From Branchiostoma floridae (taxonomy: Eukaryota > Chordata > Leptocardii > Amphioxiformes > Branchiostomatidae), in contig NC_049991.1 of assembly GCF_000003815.2 (NCBI RefSeq), positions 20,400,235 to 20,464,234 of the forward strand: DNA of 64,000 nt. Reading direction: 5' to 3'. Shown piece after piece: positions 53,450 to 64,000 of the stretch. The notes beneath the pieces were generated by a model. That model was not told the origin of the DNA. It saw only the letters and a list, made by a program, of their open reading frames with translations, and searched no databases. How positions within the stretch are numbered: the stretch's first letter is position 1; every line of letters starts with the position of its first letter. The position numbers were made by a program, and so were the translations under genes.

Positions 53450-56124
53450 AAGTACATGACAAGTAGATTTTGCACAAATATTTTGTCAACCTGTTGAATG
53501 GATCACAAAAGAACTACTCAATTGAATAAGACGTTACAGCGTAGTCATCAATCATACCTGTTTATGATACTTAGCTCCTTGAATTATGATGATCAATTTT
53601 GAACTACATCGATATCTTTCACAAGGTAGGCGTATTCCTTTCATACATACATGACAAGGTGTGTTGAAAAGCAGACAATACATATCTTACTCTTCTTGGC
53701 AATATCAAAGGATGATAATTTTCGTAGACGCTATCAGTAAATACGTGGTGCATTTATAAGCTGTGACTATTAAAAGCGGCTGGAAAGAGAAATAGGCCAA
53801 CTAGACAGATACTACGCCGGAGGAGTTAGTCCGCTAAAGGTTTACAGTTTGCCGACCTGAGCAAAATGTACTCCTATAACGGACAAACCCCTCTTGCATG
53901 TTATCCGTCTATTTGGCCGATTTCTTAACTTTCCAGCCACCCCAGCAGTAAAGGATGATAAAAGGAAACGTTAAAACAGTTTGTGTTCGTCTAACATATG
54001 AAACTAATGATTATACTCAAAACTGCGTTGTACATAAAAGTAATGGACCGTTTCTATATTTCGTTAGCTGAATCACACTTGTATTTTTAAGTCGGGGCGA
54101 GGGCCGGCAAAGGTGTCATTACCTGTTCCCTCGCCCCTTACACTTCTGTGTTGAATCTTGATAAACAAATAAACTTGTAAGTTGGATATGGTTCAGTCGA
54201 TCAGTGGTTAATCCTGGTTGCAGCCAGTGTCTTGTGAATCTACTTGTTATGTTCAAATTCCATGCCCTTCGGTACGCTCTCAATTCTGGCTACATCTTGC
54301 AGCTGCTTCTTCCATCAGCGCGAGCGAAACTAGACCATACTTGCTCACTACGTATACCTCTCCTAGTCCTTTCCATCCGTGGTATTCTCTGAGCAGCAAC
54401 CTGTAGCCAATGAATGAATGAATGGATGAAGAATGACACTGCATTCCACACATAAAATAAAATAAATAGAAAGCCTAAGGTAAGGTGTGAAGCAGACACA
54501 GACACGTGTATGCATACATTGCATATTGTATATAGTATGACATAAATACATACATAATATACATACAACAGTGGACTACTTATATGCCAGAAGGGCTCAA
54601 ATTCACAGATTGACAGCTGAGGAAAGCAGTCACAAAAGCATATCCGACAAACGGAATTAAGATATGGAGCAGGCAGGAGACATGTTCCTTAGAAACATTT
54701 GATCAAAACAGTCAAAAGAAACTGTCATTTCTCTTAATCCGGTCAGAAAGTAGAATAGGGATTTGCTACATAGATGTAGGAGTAAGTGATTTCATTTTTT
54801 CTCTGATGTACAGACGGTAAATATTTGTTCAGCTTCCCTATTTTCTTGACAATCTCTTGAGTAAACTGACATGTCTTAAACAACTAAGTGTTACCCGTAA
54901 ACTGCAGGTTCAGAAAGATTGGAATCTGTCTTTACGGAAATTAATTTATTATTAATGAAGGGATCAACAAAAGTAATGACTTGATTTTGTTTGAAGCAAC
55001 GCACATTTCACGCTGTAACAATGTAATAAAGACAATTCAAAACCTTGCATTGCTAGGCAGAGCCATATGCATGAAAAATATATTGTGCCTTTGCACACTG
55101 TCAAACTATTACTACTATATAATACTAGCAAAGGAACGGCACGATCGCAGGAAACATTGAAATAAAGAAACAATGGATATGAATAGTTAAGAGGCTATGA
55201 CAGTACATGGAATAGAGAATGGTCAGAGTCGCCTTCTATCTAGTCTATGCATAATTTTATTAACTGTGGTCTTGGTAAAGATCTTACCTCATTCCTCCCA
55301 TTAGACAGCTTTCCAGACGACTTTCGCTGACTCTAAGGGATCAGAAGATGTCTCATAACGGACCTGAATAAGATTGTGGTGAGAACATGGATACAGTAAG
55401 TCCATAAAATCCGTGGCGCTTCTAACAATGTGTTTTCATAACAAGTCGCCATTTCTGTTAACTCCTAAGGTCCCATTACATCAGATAAAATCTGAAAAGA
55501 AAGAAGCGGTCAGAAACAGCCCTCCAATTGCTTATCAAACGACCTGCATGCAGAAAGTGCAAATGCTGACCGTTGACCACCGAGTGACCAATAGTAGGAA
55601 AGGAATAGTAATTGAACAGGACCTCTCAACATCAGCTCACCATAGCTCTCTTGGCACGTTAAGCTAAATAAGCCATTCTTTTTGAAAAAAAAAGGTTTGC
55701 CTTATTGGAATAATTTGTAGCAGATTGCGTAACAAAGCTCAAATCCTTGCTCCTATAGTATGTAATGAAGGTAATGGCAACAATCTCGTCAAAAAGATAA
55801 AAGCTCAACACACAAATGAATAAAAAATATGTCATTGTTTTGGTTCTATATTCCCAAATGATCGGAAAACGTTAAAAACACTATAAGGCACATTAGGCGA
55901 CAAAAGAACTATTTTGAATCCAAAATTAAAATCCATTCGACCTATTACTGCGATAGAGCTGTATTGCAATTAAAAACCAGTGACCGTAGGTAACATACTC
56001 TCCGACGTAATTATGATTTATGTCGGTTGTGTCGTTTTCTGGTGTGTGACACTATGTTTTCTATGAAAAACACTAATTACATAGACCGACTACAATACTC
56101 AGTCGACGGTCACAGAGTAAAAAT
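53450..56124. other. Gene-free intergenic stretch
   Basis: No exon with family motifs, RNA gene or well-formed repeat array was found. Short open frames lack recognisable features. Confidence 0.4.
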
Positions 56125-56863
56125 GACAGCTGGCTGGACTCCGAACTCCACACGATGGTAGCGCATTGGTCCCAGCGGGGTGGGGAATGTGCCACGCGGG
56201 CGGGCACACGACTTCCAAACACATGTATCTGGAATTGGACATTGAGGTTTCTTAGATAGCCTTCATAGGAGACTCTCTGGGTCGTTTTTTTTCTCGTCTT
56301 TTTCACCATTTGGGCTCAAAAAACCGTGACTTTTGCTGGACGTTAGCTAGCTAACCTTTTTTTTTTTGTAAACCAGATTCAGATTCAGATTCAGCTTTAT
56401 TCCTGGATGACTTGGCATGTATATACACATGAAATGCGTCATCAGTCACAGAATCAACTTTAAAACATTGATGCATTTACAACATTTGAAATAAGACAGC
56501 AATCGGATTAAAAAAATATACATGACAGAAAAAACATTCTTTACCGATCAACTAGCACTTTCGTACAGCAATCTTACAGAACGGGGAGCAAATGACAGTT
56601 CATGTCTCTTCGTTTTACTTCTAGATGCCCTGTATCGGCTGAAGACTGTACGAACTGGTCGCTTGTGTATAGCGACTCACAAATTGAAAACGGTCAGCAA
56701 AAGTATTTTATGAAACGAGAAGAAAAAGATAGCAGGCTAGATTTCGCGGGTATTCCCTCTGCATTTTACAAGAAATACATCGGTCTACTGCATACAAAAC
56801 TCACATAGAGTTATACCAACACCATGTGAAGGACCGTACGCGTGGGAAAGCTTAACTTCTTTC

Positions 56864-57067
56864 ACTATCCAAGCAGAGGTTAGGTTCCGGATGTTTTTTT
56901 TACGTTTCTATGGCTTAGGCATTTTCCCGGGCTTTCTATTATATACCGTTTCCTTTCTTTATGCCTCGCGGCCTAGGCCGGGAGACATCAGAAAGCCCGA
57001 TGAAAATGACTAAAAAAACGTCAAAAAGCAGCCGGAGTCTTATCTGTCTAACCTCTGCTTGGAGAGG
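56864..57067. mobile_element. MITE, CCAAGCAGAGGTTAG family
   Basis: ATCCAAGCAGAGGTTAG and CTAACCTCTGCTTGGAGA form the ends. The inner TCCGGATGTTTTTTTTACG and CGTCAAAAAGCAGCCGGAG are partly complementary. Confidence 0.68.
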
Positions 57068-57110
57068 AGACTTGTTTATACTAGGCGATAGCTAAATCTT
57101 TCAATTTCTT

Positions 57111-57279
57111 TAATCTCCAAGCAGATCCTACGGTGCCATAAGATAGTATCAAAGCTGGCCAAGGAGTATAGCCGGTCAAAGGGAGTCAAACGGGCACCGG
57201 AAACCGGAAACCGAATGGATGCAGATCCTACGGTGGGTTTGATACTGTATTACGCCACCGTGGATCTGCTTGGAGATTA
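57111..57279. mobile_element. MITE, TAATCTCCAAGCAGATCC family
   Basis: The left end TAATCTCCAAGCAGATCC is the exact reverse complement of the right end GGATCTGCTTGGAGATTA. The inverted copy in the other arm is at about 62785-62953. Confidence 0.75.
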
Positions 57280-59578
57280 CAATTTCTTGGCAGGCGAGAA
57301 GATGACTCAGCCAGGCATCCTAGCCACGTGACCCGTGACTGGTACATACAGTACCAACGGGACGTCCCTCGAGCCCTGTGCTAAACCTGGTTGTATCGAC
57401 ACCAGACCAGGATTGAAAATTCAAGTAAATTGCCATGTGCTTGAATCGTGATTTATTTCAGAACTACGTAGCTTAAACGAAAACTATATCGTTAATGAAG
57501 AGTCGCCCTAACCAACTATTGTGCTAGATCTATTACTAGATTTTATCTGTGGTACCAAAACACTTCCAGATGCCCGCGTATATAATATTTTATAGAGGTA
57601 TCTGAAGTTAGATTACATAATTTACAAGTCAAGATTCCACAAGCAAATGGAATCATACCCCGCACTCTACAACTACAGTACAAGAAAACCCACAAAGACC
57701 AACAGCGACAATCAACTGATGAGAGACCGTCTATAAAACAAGATTAGCTCCTACATGCCTTGTAAGACCTTGTAGAGATCTACGGCTACTCAACTCGACA
57801 AGCCCCCCTCCCGCCTAACAATAACAGTATCGTCTCCTCAAAGAACAGGTCCCCAAGTGTTATACTTCGAGTGGTACACTTCGAGTGGTACTCTGTATCA
57901 TTTCAGAATGAAGTTCTACATACCAAAGAACATTGGGGAGCTATCCAGTCGGAAAGGCAGGCGTGTACCGCGGTCTGTTGTCATTTTCCATAAACGAGGC
58001 GCCCGCTCTTCCACGTTGATCGATCATTTCACCATATTTGTTACAGCCACGTGAAAGTCTGTCCGTTCAAGGGACGCCATCCTTTGTCCGTTGCCAGGAT
58101 GTAACTCACGAAGAGACTGCAGAATGTCACGAAATAAGTTTAACTCGAATCAATATAACTGTTTTGACTGTGAGAAAGGTAGTGGACCCCACACAGGACA
58201 AGCTTTATATCTGGACTGTTCCACTATCCCCCATGCCAGTTCGACACCCCGTCGATGACCCCGTTATGACCCCGGCCTGACTTCAGGATTTTATTCTTCA
58301 AGCAGATGTTGGGTAGAAGTGGTGGTCGGGATTTCGCAGGCCGCGGCTTCTACTATACTCCGACACAATCCCCGCTTGGAGATTATTTGTGAAGCGTTTC
58401 CGACTAGTTTCTGTAGGTTTCTGTTTGCCCAGCATGTCTTTTTCCGAAGTACCGACGGATATTAAAAACAGTTTTAACTCTACTCTACGCTTCGCATATA
58501 AAGTGAATTGGAGAAGGTGCTTTAATAGTTAGTGGCATAAACAGATTGAAATGTCGGAGGAGGATATAGCTATAGAAACTCTTTTTTTCTTAGCTGGACT
58601 TCGCGAACGAAGACCATTCTCTAGGGGGTTCGTTGCTCGCTGATGGCTAGTCAGTCCTATGCATGCGGGACAGACACACCCGTTCACAACGGTTGCAGGG
58701 GAATGCTTCGTTGGGGGCCTGGATCACGGCGGTGTGTCTGCAGCCTTTCTCCTCAAGAGCAACTCTATAGAAACTACATTTATTGTCATAATGAGCTGAC
58801 ATCAAATGCTCAAAGCCTGTACGTGGAAATTTATTTGCCGACACTTTATACATTTCGAAACGTTACCATCTGAACTGTACCTATTATTCGTGGTGGGTTT
58901 AACCCGTAGCGGTTAGAACTAAAAAAAAAAAAAACTTAAGTCCCTGAAATGTCTAGCGACTGTTTATTTCTTTCACTTCCGTCACTTATTGGGTTTGTGT
59001 CGGTCGTAGAAAGAATCCTATTATTAGTATTAATCAGAGGTAAGACTGTTACCCATTGTGACCTTCTTCTCTCACATACCTCAATTTCCGTCAGCCGGTC
59101 TTATCAACGCGATGGTTTTTCGCTTGCGTAACATAGTCTCCATGTTTGACTCAGGCCGGTTTTCTCGGGCCCTCTACTTTGTCATATTTTCTCTATGCCC
59201 ATTAGCCATACTCTTCAACATGTAGGTTTCGGGTCTGTTTTCTTTATGCCTACCCCCCACACAGAGGTTCGACTCAGGCTTGTTTTCGGCCCCGGGCTTT
59301 CCCTTTGGTGGACAACACATTGAAATGTAAAAAAAAAAGCCGAAGCCGGACTTAGAGAGCTTTTATAGTAAGGAAGGAATTTTTTGGCCAGTCTTTCAAC
59401 AGTCCGGAATGTAGCATGCTTTCCCAACAGAGGAACTATTATTTTCCCAGGGGTATATCAAATTTCCTTCATTCACTGGCTGCTTTTTTTCCGATGTGGC
59501 TAATACTGCATGGAAGCCAGACTGTTTTCATGGGCTGTGCAGGCTAAGCTTCTAAATCTTCCACCCACTATACTCTAT

Positions 59579-59760
59579 ACTCTCCAAGCAGAGGTTGNNN
59601 NNNNNNNNNNNNNNNNNNNNNNNNNNNNNNNNNNNNNNNNNNNNNNNNNNNNNNNNNNNNNNNNNNNNNNNNNNNNNNNNNNNNNNNNNNNNNNNNNAGC
59701 GCCGGTGTAATTTTTCCGACTACAACTATATCTACGCGACTCAACCTCTGCTTGGAGAGT
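59579..59760. mobile_element. MITE, ACTCTCCAAGCAGAGGTTG family, broken by assembly gap
   Basis: The left end ACTCTCCAAGCAGAGGTTG lies directly before the N run. The right end CAACCTCTGCTTGGAGAGT finishes at 59760. Sequence GGCGCCGGTGTAATTTTTTC next to a second right end near 60010-60029 is related. Confidence 0.68.
59598..59697. other. Assembly gap (100 N)
   Basis: Exactly 100 N, inside the spacer of the large inverted repeat. Confidence 0.99.
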
Positions 59761-60349
59761 ACTCTCTCTCTACTCTCTCTACACATGTTTCCTAAATCTC
59801 TAATCCTATTCTACATATGGTCTAATCGCCTACGCATACATTTCTCAGAACACGGTACATTAAACACGGTCTCACTATCTTGTAATTCTGACTCATTTCC
59901 TCATTTTCTAAGGTATTAGATCTACTCTACTCGAATAAATTACACCGGTGCTCTTGTAAGGCGCCGGTGTAATTTTTTCGACTACTACAATATCTGCGCG
60001 TTTCGACCTCTGCTTGGAGAGTATTAGATCTACAGGACAGCCCCAAATTGTAGAGGGATTCAGCATACCCCCTTGGGTAAAAGTCATTAGTTCTCTTCAA
60101 GGGTCATTACTCACGGCTGTCATCCGGACGCATACTCCTGACCCCTCCTTCTCAGAAGAGATCAGGAAAGTGTTACCAATACTTTTCTACACTAAAGTTT
60201 TGATATATCTCAACGGTACACGGAATTCAGATAAATTACATGACAGTACAGGGGCACCCTGTTACATCTTTATCGTTTATTTTATGTCCATGGCATCTGG
60301 AGTGTGGACATAAAACGGACATGAGATTAAAAATCACAATATTCTAACC

Positions 60350-60500
60350 TCTACAGGCTCCGTGGAGCTCGACACAATACGCCAAGGGAGTGAGGATAAT
60401 GTTTGTACTGACCGGCCGACTCCCCTAGCGTACTATTGACTCTATTTGTCCAATTTCTACAATATGACCACAGATCGACGGAGCCTGGTAGAGGCTATCA
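60350..60500. mobile_element. MITE with ACCTCTACAGGCTCCG ends
   Basis: AACCTCTACAGGCTCCGTGG on the left and GACGGAGCCTGGTAGAGGCT on the right are inverted. It is related to 52089-52281. Confidence 0.6.
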
Positions 60501-60905
60501 GTCTTATCAATCTTCATACAACCTTTTGTTTCGAAAATAACGCCCCACACGGAAATTTTCCAAGCCTGGTCTCAGTCCCCGTTGACCCCGACGCTTGTTT
60601 GGATACATAGATCAGGAACATAGATAACGGCGCCGGTGCGCTGGTCAGGCCAGTACGTGAAGAGCCGAGAACATACCCGGGATTGCCACTGATGGATTTC
60701 AGGAAAACCCGAAACAGATTGGAATTTCGTAGTCCGAAGCCGGACGATGATAAACCTCATTGATAATATAAAGCGATGTCCAGTGGTTGAGTTTCTACTG
60801 TTTAAAAGAATAGCGATGATTCCATATGCAAATTATGGTAGAAACGTTAAAATGTTGTCGTCAGGACTGCCTTTCTTTCTATCTTTTAAATAATAATAAT
60901 AAGTC

Positions 60906-63900
60906 GAGTCAAACATGGAGTCAAATAGTCAAATATGTTACGCAAGCCAAAAAACACCGCGTTGATAAGACCGGCTGACGGAAATTGGGGTATGTGAGAG
61001 AAGAAGGTCACAATGGGTAACAGTCTTACCTCTGATTAATACTAATAATAGGATTCTTTCTACGACCGACACAAACCCAATAAGTGACGGAAGTGAAAGA
61101 AATAAACAGTCGCTAGACATTTCAGGGACTTAAGTTGTTTTTTTTTAGTTCTAACCGCTACGGGTTAAACCCACCACGAATAATAGGTACAGTTCAGATG
61201 GTAACGTTTCGAAATGTATAAAGTGTCGGCAAATAAATTTCCACGTACAGGCTTTGAGCATTTAATGTCAGCTCATTATGACAATAAATGTAGTTTCTAT
61301 AGAGTTGCTCTTGAGGAGAAAGGCTGCAGACACACCGCCGTGATCCAGGCCCCCAACGAAGCATTCCCCTGCAACCGTTTTGAACGGGTGTGTCTGTCCC
61401 GCATGCATAGGACTGACTAGCCATCAGCGAGCAACGAACCCCCTAGAGAATGGTCTTCGTTCGCGAAGTCCAGCTAAGAAAAAAAGAGTTTCTATAGCTA
61501 TATCCACCTCCGACATTTCAATTTGTTTATGCCACTAACTATTAAAGCACCTTCTCCAATTCACTTTATATGCGAAGCGTAGAGTAGAGTTAAAACTGTT
61601 TTTAATATCCGTCGGTACTTCGGAAAAAGACATGCTGGGCAAACAGAAACCTACAGAAACTAGTCGGAAACGCTTCACAAATAATCTCCAAGCGGGGATT
61701 GTGTCGGAGTATAGTAGAAGCCGCGGCCTGCGAAATCCCGACCACCACTTCTACCCAACATCTGCTTGAAGAATAAAATCTTGTAAGTCAGGCCGGGGTC
61801 ATAACGGGGTCATCGACGGGGTGTCGAACTGGCATGGGGGATAGTGGAACAGTCCAGATATAAAGCTTGTCCTGTGTGGGGTCCACTACCTTTCTCACAG
61901 TCAAAACAGTTATATTGATTCGAGTTAAACTTATTTCGTGACATTCTGCAGTCTCTTCGTGAGTTACATCCTGGCAACGGACAAAGGATGGCGTCCCTGG
62001 AACGGACAGACTTTCACGTGGCTGTAACAAATATGGTGAAATGATCGATCAACGTGGAAGAGCGGGCGCCTCGTTTATGGAAAATGACAACAGACCGCGG
62101 TACACGCCTGCCTTTCCGACTGGATAGCTCCCCAATGTTCTTTGGTATGTAGAACTTCATTCTGAAATGATACAGAGTACCACTCGAAGTGTACCACTCG
62201 AAGTATAACACTTGGGGACCTGTTCTTTGAGGAGACGATACTGTTATTGTTAGGCGGGAGGGGGGCTTGTCGAGTTGAGTAGCCGTAGATCTCTACAAGG
62301 TCTTACAAGGCATGTAGGAGCTAATCTTGTTTTATAGACGGTCTCTCATCAGTTGATTGTCGCTGTTGGTCTTTGTGGGTTTTCTTGTACTGTAGTTGTA
62401 GAGTGCGGGGTATGATTCCATTTGCTTGTGGAATCTTGACTTGTAAATTATGTAATCTTACTTCAGATACCTCTATAAAAATATACGCGGGCATCTGGAA
62501 GTGTTTTGGTACCACAGATAAAATCTAGTAATAGATCTAGCACAATAGTTGGTTAGGGCGACTCTTCATTAACGATATAGTTTTCGTTTAAGCTACGTAG
62601 TTCTGAAATAAATCACGATTCAAGCACATGGCAATTTACTTGAATTTTCAATCCTGGTCTGGTGTCGATACAACCAGGTTTAGCACAGGGCTCGAGGGAC
62701 GTCCCGTTGGTACTGTATGTACCAGTCACGGGTCACGTGGCTAGGATGCCTGGCTGAGTCATCTTCTCGCCTGCCAAGAAATTGTAATCTCCAAGCAGAT
62801 CCACGGTGGCGTAATACAGTATCAAACCCACCGTAGGATCTGCATCCATTCGGTTTCCGGTTTCCGGTGCCCGTTTGACTCCCTTTGACCGGCTATACTC
62901 CTTGGCCAGCTTTGATACTATCTTATGGCACCGTAGGATCTGCTTGGAGATTAAAGAAATTGAAAGATTTAGCTATCGCCTAGTATAAACAAGTCTCCTC
63001 TCCAAGCAGAGGTTAGACAGATAAGACTCCGGCTGCTTTTTGACGTTTTTTTAGTCATTTTCATCGGGCTTTCTGATGTCTCCCGTTTTGACGTTTTTTT
63101 AGTCATTTTCATCGGGCTTTCTGATGTCTCCCGGCCTAGGCCGCGAGGCATAAAGAAAGGAAACGGTATATAATAGAAAGCCCGGGAAAATGCCTAAGCC
63201 ATAGAAACGTAAAAAAAACATCCGGAACCTAACCTCTGCTTGGATAGTGAAAGAAGTTACGCTTTCCCACGCGTACGGTCCTTCACATGGTGTTGGTATA
63301 ACTCTATGTGAGTTTTGTATGCAGTAGACCGATGTATTTCTCGTAAAATGCAGAGGGAATACCCGCGAAATCTAGCCTGCTATCTTTTTCTTCTCGTTTC
63401 ATAAAATACTTTTGCTGACCGCTTTCAATTTGTGAGTCGCTATACACAAGCGACCAGTTCGTACAGTCTTCAGCCGATACAGGGCATCTAGAAGTAAAAC
63501 GAAGAGACATGAACTGTCATTTGCTCCCCGTTCTGTAAGATTGCTGTACGAAAGTGCTAGTTGATCGGTAAAGAATGTTTTTTCTGTCATGTATATTTTT
63601 TTAATCCGATTGCTGTCTTATTTCAAATGTTGTAAATGCATCAATGTTTTAAAGTTGATTCTGTGACTGATGACGCATTTCATGTGTATATACATGCCAA
63701 GTCATCCAGGAATAAAGCTGAATCTGAATCTGAATCTGGTTTACAAAAAAAAAAGGTTAGCTAGCTAACGTCCAGCAAAAGTCACGGTTTTTTGAGCCCA
63801 AATGGTGAAAAAGACGAGAAAAAAAACGACCCAGAGAGTCTCCTATGAAGGCTATCTAAGAAACCTCAATGTCCAATTCCAGATACATGTGTTTGGAAGT

Positions 63901-64000
63901 CGTGTGCCCGCCCGTACTTAGCAGCCCGCGTGGCACATTCCCCACCCCGCTGGGACCAATGCGCTACCATCGTGTGGAGTTCGGAGTCCAGCCAGCTGTC
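60906..64000 (-). repeat. Right arm of the ~3-kb inverted repeat, continuing past the window
   Basis: The reverse complement of 56125-59152. Differences include a 47-bp tandem duplication around 63040-63132 (TTTTGACGTTTTTTTAGTCA repeated) and a small insertion near 63915-63928. The AATCTG-repeat tail with AATAAA appears here on the plus strand at about 63711-63739. Confidence 0.92.

Larger units (their letters stand above)
56125..59152 (+). repeat. Left arm of a ~3-kb inverted repeat
   Basis: The sequence from 56125 reappears in reverse complement from 64000 back to 60906, with only scattered substitutions and a few indels. The arm probably starts earlier than 56125, because the partner arm leaves the window at 64000. 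It contains three MITEs of the CTCCAAGCAGA family (56864-57067, 57111-57279, 58294-58385) and, on the minus strand at 56378-56396, an AATCTG-repeat retroelement tail. No gene is recognised. Confidence 0.92.

Noticed and set aside
58643-58873. Cysteine-containing 76-codon frame conserved in both palindrome arms as a gene
   Set aside because: Its conservation only reflects the near-identity of the two arms. The opposite strand is equally open and no domain is recognised.

Overview
The window is eukaryotic, non-vertebrate chordate DNA, most probably from a lancelet (Branchiostoma). The evidence is compact multi-exon genes with GT-AG introns, a C16orf89-type gene present as two copies, 5S- and tRNA-derived SINEs, and a very dense load of miniature inverted-repeat elements (MITEs) and minisatellites. 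The species call is inference. Two runs of exactly 100 N (2822-2921 and 59598-59697) mark assembly gaps.

Three real protein-coding genes can be rebuilt exon by exon, with every splice phase agreeing. Gene A (+, exons 142-15839) is a homolog of C16orf89 (UPF0764, DUF4735), a secreted protein. Its signal-peptide exon lies upstream of the window. The SLC45 gene (+, CDS 29985-36219, 8 exons, 731 aa) is a complete SLC45-family proton-coupled sugar transporter of the major facilitator superfamily. Gene B (-, CDS 47636-37097, 7 exons, 349 aa) is a second, complete C16orf89 paralog. SLC45 and gene B converge tail to tail, with AATAAA signals only about 125 bp apart (36648 and 36778).

Region by region: 1-15839 is gene A, with introns full of repeats (a 36-bp minisatellite at 961-1806, GA-rich 310-bp repeats at 4676-5650, a foldback element with a 9-bp target duplication at 3645-3931). 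15840-29984 is intergenic, with tandem repeats, nested MITEs, SINEs, a promoter-like stretch near 24.65-24.87 kb, and an array of CAAGGTCA half-sites next to YY1/CRE/E-box motifs at 28.17-28.44 kb. 29985-36653 is SLC45, with a 5S-derived SINE in intron 3, a LINE tail in intron 7, and a six-fold 44-bp repeat that copies the exon 6 end plus its splice donor. 36778-47845 is gene B, with degenerate tandem copies of its own exon 3 and a duplicated signal-peptide exon. 47846-56124 is gene-poor repeat sequence, including a tandem array of the palindrome GGGCGATCGCCC at 53.03-53.42 kb. 56125-64000 is a near-identical inverted repeat with arms of about 3 kb around a 1.75-kb spacer that contains the second gap.

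No shared pathway links the three genes on sequence alone. The most notable biology is the local duplication history: a paralog pair flanking an unrelated transporter, a 12-nt difference in one intron position between the paralogs, and three separate small tandem duplications that carry exon or splice-site sequence.
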